A stretch of 34,845 nt of DNA from Candidatus Methanoperedens sp. (GTDB taxonomy: Archaea; Halobacteriota; Methanosarcinia; Methanosarcinales; Methanoperedenaceae): assembly GCA_028717345.1 (NCBI GenBank), contig JAQUNZ010000022.1, positions 1 to 34,845 on the forward strand, given 5' to 3'. Below, one piece after another: positions 7,929 to 15,974 of this stretch (position 1 is its first letter; each line of letters begins with the position of its first letter). The translations under genes were made by a program, and so were the position numbers. The notes beneath the pieces were generated by a model that was given only the letters and a program-made list of their open reading frames with translations, did no database searches and was not told the origin of the DNA.

Positions 7929-9440
7929 CTACGGACTATATGCTGGCAAGGATGTATCTTGAGTTGCCCATACCCAGTAGCTTACTTTGGGCTGCATAGT
8001 GAAATTCACAGTTGATACATGTGTTGCACTATCTGGACCGCTCCACCCATTGACGCCTATTTTATCGTAGCTCTGTGTTGAAACATCGAAGTTCCAGATG
8101 CTGTAATAGCTCAGATCAATTGCTCCAAGCATTGTTTCAGCATTATTTGGATCAGTGCCAGAGGTTCCGATAAGGTTCCATCCTTTCTTCACATCGATGG
8201 ATGGAGGTACTGATGGTTGTCCGCTCTTGCGTACAAGATTGGTTATGTCCTGCGATGTATTCATGTGTATCAGGTAACCCTTCAGTGGTTCGAAATTCGT
8301 CACTCCACCAACATAGACCTTATTAACCGGGTCAAAGCCGAAAAGCCCATCATACTGAATTCCTTTCGTTACGTTGGCCACGGTTGAGTTTTCCAGCTGG
8401 TAGGGTACCGAAATGAACTTCCACGATATTGTTCTGCTCGGTTGTGGGGGCGGTAGCGTTGTTCCTGTTTCAACGATCACCTGTCCATCATCCATTATCA
8501 CTCCAGGTATTGTGTCTGCAGAAGCGTTTGTAAGCTTCGCCATGGTCAGATCTAAATTCGATGTTCCATTTGGAGCGTTGCTCTTTACCTTGAAGGTTAG
8601 AGTTGCAAAGGTTCCATTTGCTGTTTTAGCTGAATCAGTACCAGCAATAGTATATCCAAGCTCCAATATACCATTGGTGTTGTCAATAGTATTATTGAAC
8701 AGTATCGGACTGCTTCCCAGGAAGGTTCCTGGAACAGCGCTGTTAAGATTGACAACTGATTTATCAAAGTTCAGTTTTATCTGGACTCCCATGACAGCTT
8801 GACCTGCAGGATAGACTACAACATTTACGCTGAAAGTATCGGTACGGTTGACAGTCTTCGATGATGGTTCAATCCGAACTGTGGAAGAAGTGATTCCACC
8901 TCCGCCGTCACCATTGCTCGGAGCAGACAAAACTGTAACTGTTCCGTCGTTTATTGTAACTCCAGCTATTGGGTCTGCAGAAGCGTCTGTAAGCTTCGCC
9001 ATGGTCAGATCTAAATTCGAGGTTCCATTTGGAGCGTCGCTCCTTACCGTGAAGGTAAGAGTTGCAAAGGTTCCCTTTACTGATTTGGCAGAATCACCAC
9101 CTGCTATATTATATGCAAGTTCCAATTTACCATTGGTGTTGTCAATAGTATTATTGAACAGTATCGGACTGTTTCCCAGGAAGGTTCCTGGAACAGCGCT
9201 GTTAAGATTGACAACTGATTTATCAAAGTTCAGTTTTATCTGGACTCCCATGACAGCTTGACCTGCAGGGTCAACTACAACATTTACGCTGAAAGTATCG
9301 GTACGGTTGACACTTTTTGATGACGGTTCGATGCTTACTGATGCTGCCTGGACAACTCCTATACTGATTGTGGTGAGTACACAAAATATTAAAAAAGGAA
9401 TGGTGAGGTTTCCCACCATCCTTGAGATTTTGGTTTTCAT
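7929..9440 (-). CDS. Secreted protein with two tandem cohesin domains
   Basis: A 503-residue exported protein. A signal peptide (about 1-33, ending VVQAA) is followed by two cohesin-type domains at about 34-171 and 187-324. Each opens with V-IEPSSK-VNRTDTFSVNVVV and contains the characteristic GVQIKLNFDKSVVNL strand pair, GTFATLTFxV and a closing D-G-V-V strand. The two are roughly 85 percent identical. A Pro-rich linker leads to a C-terminal domain (about 337-503) rich in Trp and Gly (WKFISVPYQL, KGWNLIGTSG, YWVWA). This resembles repeat modules of other archaeal surface proteins. No membrane anchor is visible. Cohesins bind dockerins, and the gene immediately upstream on the same strand, 30 bp away, encodes a dockerin, so the pair probably dock. 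GAGGTATC precedes the ATG by about 6 bp. Confidence 0.87.
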   Translation of the reverse strand: MKTKISRMVGNLTIPFLIFCVLTTISIGVVQAASVSIEPSSKSVNRTDTFSVNVVVDPAGQAVMGVQIKLNFDKSVVNLNSAVPGTFLGNSPILFNNTIDNTNGKLELAYNIAGGDSAKSVKGTFATLTFTVRSDAPNGTSNLDLTMAKLTDASADPIAGVTINDGTVTVLSAPSNGDGGGGITSSTVRIEPSSKTVNRTDTFSVNVVVYPAGQAVMGVQIKLNFDKSVVNLNSAVPGTFLGSSPILFNNTIDNTNGILELGYTIAGTDSAKTANGTFATLTFKVKSNAPNGTSNLDLTMAKLTNASADTIPGVIMDDGQVIVETGTTLPPPQPSRTISWKFISVPYQLENSTVANVTKGIQYDGLFGFDPVNKVYVGGVTNFEPLKGYLIHMNTSQDITNLVRKSGQPSVPPSIDVKKGWNLIGTSGTDPNNAETMLGAIDLSYYSIWNFDVSTQSYDKIGVNGWSGPDSATHVSTVNFTMQPKVSYWVWATQDTSLPAYSP

Positions 9441-9470
9441 TGTTGATACCTCATTTGATTTTGTGTTGTC

Positions 9471-12400
9471 TTATGTACAAACCTTGCCCCAGTTAAGGAT
9501 CAATTTTGATGCATCCCCGATGTCCACAATACCATCACTATTGAGATCTGCGGCACTGTCGCTAGTTCCCCATTTGAGGATCAATTTTGATGCATCCCCG
9601 ATGTCCACAGTACCATCACCATTGAGATCCACAGTCTTTCCATTCGGAAGTGTGCATGTCCCTGGTTGTGGCCCTGGTCCTGAGGGATCTGATACATTCC
9701 TCTGATTGTAGATCTCCTTGAGCTGTCCCTGGAACCTTGGCTCTTTAGCTTCCAGTCCATAGGTTATAACCAATGGTCTTGCTGGAATCTTTTCGCCTAT
9801 CTTGTCCTGCATACTGGCAGGCTTCGCCTGCGCAGTCAGTACATCCACAATGATTTCATGTGGCATGTTGAAAGGCGGCAATTCCGGCAATACCTCTCCA
9901 GTGTTCCAGACTTTGAGATGCTTGCCGTAGAGCTTGATATCGTCTTTGGGCAGCTTCTGCCTGATCACTATGTACTTGAACTGTTCTACTCCGCTGACAA
10001 CTCTGGTCTTTATTGCGACTACGTTATAGAATACTTCGTCCACGATGAAAGCCTTCTGGTTCCATCTGGCATTATCTCCTATATTAGCGAGGGTCTGACC
10101 GAACATCCTTCCTACCTCGACCACTGCTTCCTTGGTGCCAGTATCCACAGCGATCAGTTTGATATAGAAAGGTCCGCTATTATCAGCCATTCCTCTCTTG
10201 TATTTCGCAACCTGTCCGACGTTCAATACCTGGTCGTTGGCGCAGTTCTGTGAACCTCCGCCTTCATTGTCACAGACGTTGTAAACGATGCTTGCCGGAT
10301 TCGTGTAAACTGTGCTAAGTTTCACTTTGTTATCAAAGAACTGTAACTCGTCATTGGCTGCAAGTCTCTTGTTGTCAAGTACGAGTACGATGCTTTCATC
10401 ACCGCTCACATCTTTACCATCTGTGTCCATTGATGACAGTTTTCCGTCGTTGTCTATGTCCATGCCAAGGGTCTTTTCGCTTTCCACTCTTACCGCATCT
10501 TTTACACTCTTATTTGCGGCATCAAAGCTGTTGATTCCACGGTATGGATTATTTGCCTGGTGTGCCATCGGTATCAGGATATGACTGCCGCTCTTCACCA
10601 TTATGGGCATCCTGATATCGTTCAGTGTCATGTAGGCAAATTCCTGCTCGATCGCAGGGGCATATGTATCTCCAATGCTCGGGTCATTATTCTGCTCCCT
10701 GATCCTGTGTCCTATTGCCAGATGGTCATGGATGGCCTTTTCGTCATCAAGCGGAAGTGTTGTGACATATGCGCAGGTCGTTTGGGTATCTAATGGTTTG
10801 CATGCTTCGATAACAACATCCCAGCGTCCATTGGCTTGCGTCAGGTAATCGTCTTTAAACCATGCTTTCTCATACCACATTCGCTTAAAGGTCTTTTCCT
10901 GCGGTCTCTGGACTGTGTTGCCATTTGCCGGGTCAAGGAATATCAATTCCTGCCAGCCCTGGTTATGGTCCATTATAGCCGGGTTGAATGTGACAAAGTC
11001 CTTCCTCGGCGACTGCCTGGACTGCGGATAGAATGGTGCTTCCGGATCTGTGTACGGTGCTTGTTCCGGTTTCTTTTGTGTCACCGGATCTATCGCAGCC
11101 AGATCGCCAGCCCCTTCATCAAAGTAGCCATACAGTCTCAATTTTCCATCATTGATGTACAATCCAGTTCCAATTGATGCATCATGCCAGAATTTCAGGC
11201 GGTCTCCATGATTGACGACCGGCTTCTCAGTTGCGTTTCCATCCCAGATGTGAGTCGCTGCTTCAGGTGCCCGGAATCCGGTTGTTACCAGATATTTCTG
11301 GCCCAATGGCAGCACGAACTCTGTGTACTGGAAAGGCATTGTATTGAACCATTCTACCACCCAGGCTTCCTTATTTGGTGTCTGGTTGTAGATCTCCTTG
11401 AGTTCGCCAACGAATCTCTTTTCTTTGGCTTCTCTTACATACCTGATTTCCAGTGGTGGTACTTCAACTTTATTTCCGATCTTTGCCTTGTCCTGCGTCT
11501 CTAATACATCCACAATGATCTCGTGTGGCATATTGAAAGGCGGCAATTCCGGCAATACCTCTCCAGCCTTCCAGACCTTGAGATGCTTGCCGTAGAGCTT
11601 GATATCGTCTTTGGGCAGCTTCTGCCTGATCACTACATACTTGAACTGTTCTACCCCGTTGACAACTCTTGTCTTTAATGCGACCACGTTATAGAAGACT
11701 TCGTCCACAATGAAACCCTTCTGGTTCCATCTGGCGTTTTCCCCTATATTCGCGAGGGTCTGACCGAACATCCTTCCTACCTCAATTACTGCTTCCTTGG
11801 TGGTTGTGTCCACGGCGATCAGTTTGATATAGAAAGGTCCTCTGTTATCAATCATTCCTCTCTGGTACTTCGCGACCTGTCCGACGTTCAATACCTGGAC
11901 ATTGGCGCAGTTCTGTGAGCCACCGCCTTCATTGTCACAGACATTGTATTCGATGCTCGCTGGATTCGTTAATACTGTGTTAAGTTTCACTTTGTTATCA
12001 AAGAATTGTAACGTGTCATTGGCTGCAAGTCTCTTGTTGTCAAGTACGAGTACGATGCTTTCATCACCGCTCACATCTTTTCCATCTGTGTCCATTGATG
12101 ACAGTTTTCCATCGTTGTCTATGTCCATGCCAAGGGTCTTTTCACTTTCTACCCGTACCGCATCTTTAACATTCTTATTTGCGGCATCAAAACTGTTAAT
12201 TCCCCTGTATGGATTATTTACCTGGTGTGCCATTGGTATCAGGATATGGCTGCCATTCTTTACCATTATAGGCATCCTGACATCGTTCAGTGTCATGTAG
12301 GCAAATTCCTGCTCGATCGCCGGCGCATATGTATCACCGAGGTTCGGGTCATTGTTCTGCTCCCTGATCCTGTTGCCAGCCATTAACTGATCATTGATGG

Positions 12401-13607
12401 CATTTTCATCATCAAGCGGAATCGTCGTGACATACTGGCAAGTCTTGGCAGGATCTAATGGTTTGCATGCTTCGATAACAACGTCCCAGCGTCCATTGGC
12501 TTTTACCTGGTAATCATCTTTGAACCATGCTTTCTCATACCACATTCTCTTGAAGGTCTTTTCCTGCGGTCTCTGGATATTGTTGCCAAAATTCGGACTT
12601 GAAATATTCGGATCAAGGAATATCAATTCCTGCCAGCCCTGGTTATGATCCATTATAGCCGGGTTGAATGTGACAAAGTCCTTCCTCGGCGACTGTCTGG
12701 ACTGCGGATAGAATGGTGATACGGGATCTGTGTATGGCGCTTGTTCCGGCTTCTTTTGTGTTACCGGATCAATAGCAGTAAGGTTTCCAGGCCCTTTGTC
12801 GAAATAGCCGTAAAGTTTCAATGTTGTTTGAGATGGAATTTGAACAGCAGATTCAGTGTTCATATCTCTAATGCCATTTACATACAGGTCGTCGATTATG
12901 GTTGAATTATGCCAGAATTTCAGGCGGTCTCCTTTGTTGACCCCTATTGGAGTGGATAGACCATCCCAGATAAGTGTCTTCGCTTCAGGTGCATAGAATC
13001 CGCTTGTTACAAGATAATTCTGGTCTCTTGGCAAATTGAACTGTGTGTACTGCCACGGCATTGTGTTGAACCATTCCACGTTCCAGAATTCATCACCTGG
13101 AGGTGTTTTTTGTGGAATGAACCGCAATTCAAATGTTGTGTCTGCTTCAATAGAGATCTCATTACCGGTTACATCCTGTGCCATCAGATTCAGAGTATAT
13201 CTTGTACCATTAGGATCGGTTGGGGTTCCTGCAAATGTAACCCTGATCGCATTAGCTATTGTTTGCGGATCTGAAGATACAGATATCGGACTCTTCAGGA
13301 TAGTTAATTGGATTTTATCTTTATTGCAATTTGTATTGTATGGTACCGGATTACCATTCCAGCATTCAAAATATGATTGAGCACCATGACCATCCACACC
13401 TATTATGAACTGGTGAGGCAATGCAGGCGGAATTATTATGCCGCTTATCTCTATTCCCAATTCCACAGGTACGGAAGGATTCAAAATGGTAGGATTACCT
13501 CCTTTAATATTGATATTTGCCGGACTTGCCGTTGCTATTCCTGATAGCAATATCATTACTAATAAAACTACAGTAATATCTGCTATCACAAACCTTTTCT
13601 TTTTCAT
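9471..13607 (-). CDS. Giant exported S-layer-like protein, two near-identical halves plus C-terminal dockerin
   Basis: A 1378-residue exported protein. The ATG at 13607 is preceded by GGGAGGT and opens MKKKRF plus a hydrophobic signal segment ending near ATASP; a longer reading frame exists but lacks support. After an N-terminal beta-rich region (about 25-160) come two homologous halves of about 560 residues. Each begins with VEWFNTMPxQYT and ends with ELKEIYNQ. Each half contains a Ca-binding-like stretch (GMDIDNDGKLSSMDTDGKDV) and the QLPKDDIKLYGKHLKVW-type segment near its end. The last 55 residues are a type I-like dockerin: two DLNxDGxVDIGDASKLILxWG motifs, each with the Asp/Asn calcium loop. 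There is no C-terminal anchor. It is first of three surface genes and has a leader of over 130 nt. I infer a structural surface-layer component; the family of the large repeat is not certain. Confidence 0.85.
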   Translation of the reverse strand: MKKKRFVIADITVVLLVMILLSGIATASPANINIKGGNPTILNPSVPVELGIEISGIIIPPALPHQFIIGVDGHGAQSYFECWNGNPVPYNTNCNKDKIQLTILKSPISVSSDPQTIANAIRVTFAGTPTDPNGTRYTLNLMAQDVTGNEISIEADTTFELRFIPQKTPPGDEFWNVEWFNTMPWQYTQFNLPRDQNYLVTSGFYAPEAKTLIWDGLSTPIGVNKGDRLKFWHNSTIIDDLYVNGIRDMNTESAVQIPSQTTLKLYGYFDKGPGNLTAIDPVTQKKPEQAPYTDPVSPFYPQSRQSPRKDFVTFNPAIMDHNQGWQELIFLDPNISSPNFGNNIQRPQEKTFKRMWYEKAWFKDDYQVKANGRWDVVIEACKPLDPAKTCQYVTTIPLDDENAINDQLMAGNRIREQNNDPNLGDTYAPAIEQEFAYMTLNDVRMPIMVKNGSHILIPMAHQVNNPYRGINSFDAANKNVKDAVRVESEKTLGMDIDNDGKLSSMDTDGKDVSGDESIVLVLDNKRLAANDTLQFFDNKVKLNTVLTNPASIEYNVCDNEGGGSQNCANVQVLNVGQVAKYQRGMIDNRGPFYIKLIAVDTTTKEAVIEVGRMFGQTLANIGENARWNQKGFIVDEVFYNVVALKTRVVNGVEQFKYVVIRQKLPKDDIKLYGKHLKVWKAGEVLPELPPFNMPHEIIVDVLETQDKAKIGNKVEVPPLEIRYVREAKEKRFVGELKEIYNQTPNKEAWVVEWFNTMPFQYTEFVLPLGQKYLVTTGFRAPEAATHIWDGNATEKPVVNHGDRLKFWHDASIGTGLYINDGKLRLYGYFDEGAGDLAAIDPVTQKKPEQAPYTDPEAPFYPQSRQSPRKDFVTFNPAIMDHNQGWQELIFLDPANGNTVQRPQEKTFKRMWYEKAWFKDDYLTQANGRWDVVIEACKPLDTQTTCAYVTTLPLDDEKAIHDHLAIGHRIREQNNDPSIGDTYAPAIEQEFAYMTLNDIRMPIMVKSGSHILIPMAHQANNPYRGINSFDAANKSVKDAVRVESEKTLGMDIDNDGKLSSMDTDGKDVSGDESIVLVLDNKRLAANDELQFFDNKVKLSTVYTNPASIVYNVCDNEGGGSQNCANDQVLNVGQVAKYKRGMADNSGPFYIKLIAVDTGTKEAVVEVGRMFGQTLANIGDNARWNQKAFIVDEVFYNVVAIKTRVVSGVEQFKYIVIRQKLPKDDIKLYGKHLKVWNTGEVLPELPPFNMPHEIIVDVLTAQAKPASMQDKIGEKIPARPLVITYGLEAKEPRFQGQLKEIYNQRNVSDPSGPGPQPGTCTLPNGKTVDLNGDGTVDIGDASKLILKWGTSDSAADLNSDGIVDIGDASKLILNWGKVCT
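9483..9630 (-). repeat. Duplicated dockerin calcium-loop motif
   Basis: Two nearly identical segments of about 55 bp (around 9490-9546 and 9570-9626) each encode DLNxDGxVDIGDASKLIL followed by a Trp-Gly pair. This is the usual two-helix duplicated architecture of a dockerin. The symmetric IGDASK residues of both copies could give two cohesin-binding orientations. Confidence 0.85.
9704..13092 (-). repeat. Two intragenic direct repeats of about 1.7 kb
   Basis: The segment of about 13092-11385 is repeated at about 11373-9704 in the same frame. Long blocks are almost unchanged at DNA level, for example around 10330-10480 against 11990-12140. Differences cluster near the start of each half, where the first copy has an extra stretch containing YVNGIRDMNTESAVQIPS. 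Confidence 0.9.
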
Positions 13608-13997
13608 TTCATACCTCCCATATTTTATTTCTATTTCAGACGAAAAACTGTTAAAGCGCAATGGTATTTGCGATAGGATCACAAAACCAAACTCCACCTC
13701 GCTTCATACCACGATTCCCGTCTGTTGTTTCTAACTAATAACCGCTCCACATTTTGAACGATGTTAGTTACCAATATTTATTACTGAAAAACTATATGTA
13801 GGAATAAGTAGCCACATCATATGACCAAAACAAATGCTGCGAGCATGTGTTTCAAACACATTGCAGGAGTCATTTTTCCGAATTTCAGAAAACCTATTCT
13901 ATTCCATCCACAGGTAAAAAGCATATGTCAGAAGCATATAACGCCCATACATGGTAGATTATATAGACATAATAAGTAACAGTATAACAGGTGAGAC
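13608..13997. promoter_or_regulatory. Divergent control region, S-layer/dockerin gene and winged-helix gene
   Basis: About 390 bp without a gene I can support. On the minus strand a TATA-like catatag near 13790-13797 would give a 5' leader of over 130 nt before the S-layer/dockerin start. That leader holds an inverted repeat, TAACTAA (13732-13738) and TTAGTTA (13764-13770). Right of it lies the palindrome at 13845-13861. On the plus strand a TATA-like gattatatag lies near 13956-13965 ahead of the gene at 13998, which has AGGTGA 5-6 bp before its ATG. Confidence 0.5.
13845..13861. promoter_or_regulatory. 17-bp palindrome, candidate operator (copy 1)
   Basis: ATGTGTTTCAAACACAT reads as two perfect 7-base arms (ATGTGTT / AACACAT) around TCA. 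The same arms recur at 14547-14563 upstream of the paralogous gene pair. It lies between divergent transcription units, as expected for a dimeric winged-helix regulator site. Confidence 0.5.
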
Positions 13998-14198
13998 ATG
14001 GACTTTATTGACAGGATACTTAAGCATCTCATGGATTCAAAATGGCATAGCATTGAAGAAATAGAAAAGGATATTTCTGAACAACCTTGGCACAAAATCC
14101 ATCATACTCTTCACTTCCTAAATGAACTGGAATTTGTAAATATTCAAAACAACAGGATTATACTAACATCTAAAGGATTCAAATTAATGGAACTTTAA
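13998..14198 (+). CDS. Small winged-helix protein, copy A
   Basis: A 66-residue protein of minimal winged-helix appearance. It has a helix (MDFIDRILKHLMDSKWHSIEE), a second and third helix ending in HKIHHTLHFLNELEFV, and a beta-wing with NRIILTSKGFKLMEL at the end. It is paralogous to the protein at 14649-14849, sharing DSKWH-IEE, the I-K/L-T-KG and the LEL ending. AGGTGA lies just before the ATG. Its stop codon overlaps the stop of the convergent gene 14195-14476. Probably a DNA-binding regulator, but no target is known. Confidence 0.7.
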   Translation: MDFIDRILKHLMDSKWHSIEEIEKDISEQPWHKIHHTLHFLNELEFVNIQNNRIILTSKGFKLMEL

Positions 14199-14476
14199 GT
14201 CTGATCAAGAACATCTTCGACATCCTTCAATTTATTCAATAATTCCGATCCCCTGTTTGTGAGCTCAAAGCATTCTTCATCGTTGCACAAAAATCCATCG
14301 TTTAAAAGATATTCAAAATAGCGGTTAAACGTTCTCCAGTCAAGGTAAGCTTTTTGCATCAAACGTGTCTTTTTCACTTTCCTGTCTTCTTGTATTGCTA
14401 TGAGTATATCCCTTATTATTTCCCACCTTCCCCTTCCTTTCTTTAAAGGAATTGAAGAGCCTGTGTTCTTGTCCAT
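14195..14476 (-). CDS. Winged-helix regulator of archaeal ArnR1/Sso10a-like type, copy A
   Basis: A protein of about 93 residues with RGRWEIIRDILIAIQED, KTRLMQKAYLDWRTFNRYFEYLLNDGFL and a wing ending ELTNRGSELLNKL. The order (RWEIIRDIL, K-KTR-M-KA-L, YLxxLxxxGL, LTxxG) is that of small archaeal winged helices with a C-terminal helix that can dimerise as a coiled coil. The ATG at 14476 is preferred; a TTG at 14491 would add five residues. TTTTATAG on the minus strand near 14520-14527 could be its TATA box, allowing a short or absent leader. Its paralogue is at 14846-15109. It is convergent with, and overlaps by 4 bp, the gene at 13998. Confidence 0.75.
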   Translation of the reverse strand: MDKNTGSSIPLKKGRGRWEIIRDILIAIQEDRKVKKTRLMQKAYLDWRTFNRYFEYLLNDGFLCNDEECFELTNRGSELLNKLKDVEDVLDQT

Positions 14477-14546
14477 AAATGTAAATATCAACTTTTGTGA
14501 TAATTGTTTTGTTACTATCCTATAAAAGAAGTAAAGGAGTCAGCCC

Positions 14547-14563
14547 ATGTGTTCGAAACACAT
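14547..14563. promoter_or_regulatory. 17-bp palindrome, candidate operator (copy 2)
   Basis: ATGTGTTCGAAACACAT carries the same 7-base arms as the site at 13845-13861 with centre CGA instead of TCA. It lies in the divergent gap between the minus-strand gene starting at 14476 and the plus-strand gene at 14649. That is about 20-40 bp upstream of TATA-like sequences on both sides. Confidence 0.5.
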
Positions 14564-14648
14564 GTCATTAACAGTCAACATTTATATGGTAACCACACAT
14601 TTTAAATACAAAACAGACTATAATCTGAATGGGTATACTAAAGGCAAT

Positions 14649-14849
14649 ATGAAAGAAATTGACAGGGTCATGGAGCAGATCAAGGATTCAAAATGGCATG
14701 GGATCGAAGAGATGAAACAGAATAACATATCAGAAAAAAACTTAACAAAAAGAATAAATTTTCTTGCAGAGCAGGGATTGATTATTATCAAGAATGAAAA
14801 AATCAAGATAACCCAAAAAGGACTCATGTTTCTGGAACTTCCTGTTTAA
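14649..14849 (+). CDS. Small winged-helix protein, copy B
   Basis: A 66-residue paralogue of the protein at 13998-14198. It has MKEIDRVMEQIKDSKWHGIEE, then KNLTKRINFLAEQGLI and a wing KIKITQKGLMFLELPV. The frame is open back to 14547, but that longer start would run through the palindrome and the promoter. The ATG at 14649 aligns with copy A. A TATA-like attttaaatac lies near 14599-14609. Its end overlaps the convergent copy B regulator by 4 bp, exactly as in copy A. Likely DNA binding; role unknown. Confidence 0.7.
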   Translation: MKEIDRVMEQIKDSKWHGIEEMKQNNISEKNLTKRINFLAEQGLIIIKNEKIKITQKGLMFLELPV

Positions 14850-15109
14850 GCGATCACGTCTTCAAGTTCCTTTAATTTCTTAATAAAAGAGTTACCCTTG
14901 TCTGTGATTCGATAGTATTCTTCATCGCTTCCATTGGGTTTGTATTTTGTTATTAATCCTTCATCATTCAGATAATCAAAATATCTGTTAAAAGTTCTCC
15001 AATCAAGGTAAGCCTTTTGAAGTATGCGTGTTTTTTTTACTTTATTATCGCCCATAGTAGCTTTAAGTATATCCCTTATTATTTCCCACCTATTCCTCTC
15101 CTGTTTCAT
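14846..15109 (-). CDS. Winged-helix regulator of archaeal ArnR1/Sso10a-like type, copy B
   Basis: An 87-residue paralogue of 14195-14476, sharing RWEIIRDIL, the VKKTR-LQKAYLDWRTFNRYF block nearly unchanged and a YRITDKGNSFIKKLKELEDV wing and helix. AGGAGTGTT precedes the ATG, so the start is well supported. A TATA-like tatatac on the minus strand lies near 15160-15168, and a degenerate version of the palindromes above overlaps it (15166-15182). Convergent with copy B of the small winged-helix gene, sharing 4 bp. Confidence 0.77.
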   Translation of the reverse strand: MKQERNRWEIIRDILKATMGDNKVKKTRILQKAYLDWRTFNRYFDYLNDEGLITKYKPNGSDEEYYRITDKGNSFIKKLKELEDVIA

Positions 15110-15224
15110 AACACTCCTTTATGAAATATCCACACTTACAAACATTCATTTTTTTTAAAGTATATATTTGTTTCGAAATGTAATGATTGTTTAGAGTACC
15201 GTGTTTTGTTTTTAAGATCATTGG

Positions 15225-15425
15225 TTATTTTTTCCACATACAATTATATCCGCTTAATTCCGCAAGCAGATAATAAATTGCCACGATGATGCCAAGAAAT
15301 CCAAGTATCCACTCAGAATACTTAATCAATAATGAAGGTTCTCTTTATAATTCGGTGAAAAAATCCTGAACCACATCATAATGATAATGAGTAACTATAT
15401 ATATTAAAAACGCTAAAACATTCAT
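15225..15425 (-). pseudogene. Decayed third copy of the two-helix membrane protein
   Basis: Read on the minus strand from ATG 15425, the frame gives MNVLAFLIYIVTHYHYDVVQ, then an in-frame TAA at 15345-15347. It continues as REPSLLIKYSEWILGFLGII and a short tail to a stop at 15225-15227. The second part aligns with GEPVSFIKYPEWILGIIGIF of the intact copies at 15427-15900 and 15975-16202. The first part fits their first helix loosely. The single stop in an otherwise matching frame indicates a decayed or truncated paralogue, inverted relative to the others. Confidence 0.55.
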
Positions 15426-15426
15426 T

Positions 15427-15900
15427 GTGTCGCAACACAAAGGCAGGAACGAAGGAACAAACTCGGGAAAAGTAATCAGGGATATCGAATCTATTATCAT
15501 AATATCACCGAATGCACATGTATCAAAGTCTGTTCCAGCCTGGATAACTCCTGCTATCACTGGTATTTATGTCGATAATCCTTCAGTAAATTCCACACAC
15601 CTGTCAATGGGTGTGAGTTTCAGTAATTACTTGCCTGAGATCGGCGCGAACAGAATGATCAAATCTGATAAAGTCTTAACAATATTCCCACTGCTTCGAA
15701 TACTTGGTCTTATGGCTGTATTGAGTTATATGATCGTTATTCTTCTTACCTGGATATATGCGAATCATCAGGGATACGTGTATTTTTCTGCAGGTGAACC
15801 GATATCGTTTATAAAATATCCGGAATGGGTGCTGGGATTCCTGGGGATTTTTGCCACAGCCAGCGTACTTCGAAAGGAACTTGACAACTTGATTTGCTAA
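15427..15900 (+). CDS. Two-helix membrane protein with unexplained N-terminal extension
   Basis: The C-terminal 70 residues (from about KVLTIFPLLRILG) hold two hydrophobic helices around YANHQGYVYFSAGEPISFIKYPEW and are clearly paralogous to 15975-16202. The frame is open for 157 codons from a GTG at 15427. A TATA-like actatatatatt near 15394-15404 is placed for a leaderless GTG start. The extra roughly 80 residues (SIIIISPNAHVSKSVPAWIT and following) look protein-like but match nothing I recognise. The alternative is an ATG at 15655, giving an 81-residue protein like its paralogue. The boundary with the next gene is about 75 bp. Function unknown. Confidence 0.5.
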   Translation: MSQHKGRNEGTNSGKVIRDIESIIIISPNAHVSKSVPAWITPAITGIYVDNPSVNSTHLSMGVSFSNYLPEIGANRMIKSDKVLTIFPLLRILGLMAVLSYMIVILLTWIYANHQGYVYFSAGEPISFIKYPEWVLGFLGIFATASVLRKELDNLIC

Positions 15901-15974
15901 CTTTCGTAGCAACGAGCAATATCCTGTTGTGTAGCCAATGTTCGCTTGAAGATATAATTCTTCAGGTGAATAAT

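Larger units (their letters stand above)
14195..15109. repeat. Second copy of a duplicated convergent gene module (first copy 13845-14476)
   Basis: The unit [palindrome, plus-strand small winged-helix gene, minus-strand ArnR1-like gene with overlapping stops] occurs twice in a row, at about 13845-14476 and 14547-15109. Protein-level similarity is clear, especially in the minus-strand pair. At DNA level the copies have diverged, so the duplication is not very recent. Confidence 0.7.

Noticed and set aside
15345-15560. Minus-strand frame of 71 codons through the decayed copy
   Set aside because: Only its last 26 codons match the membrane-protein paralogues; the upstream part is the mirror of the plus-strand frame at 15427 and has no ribosome site.
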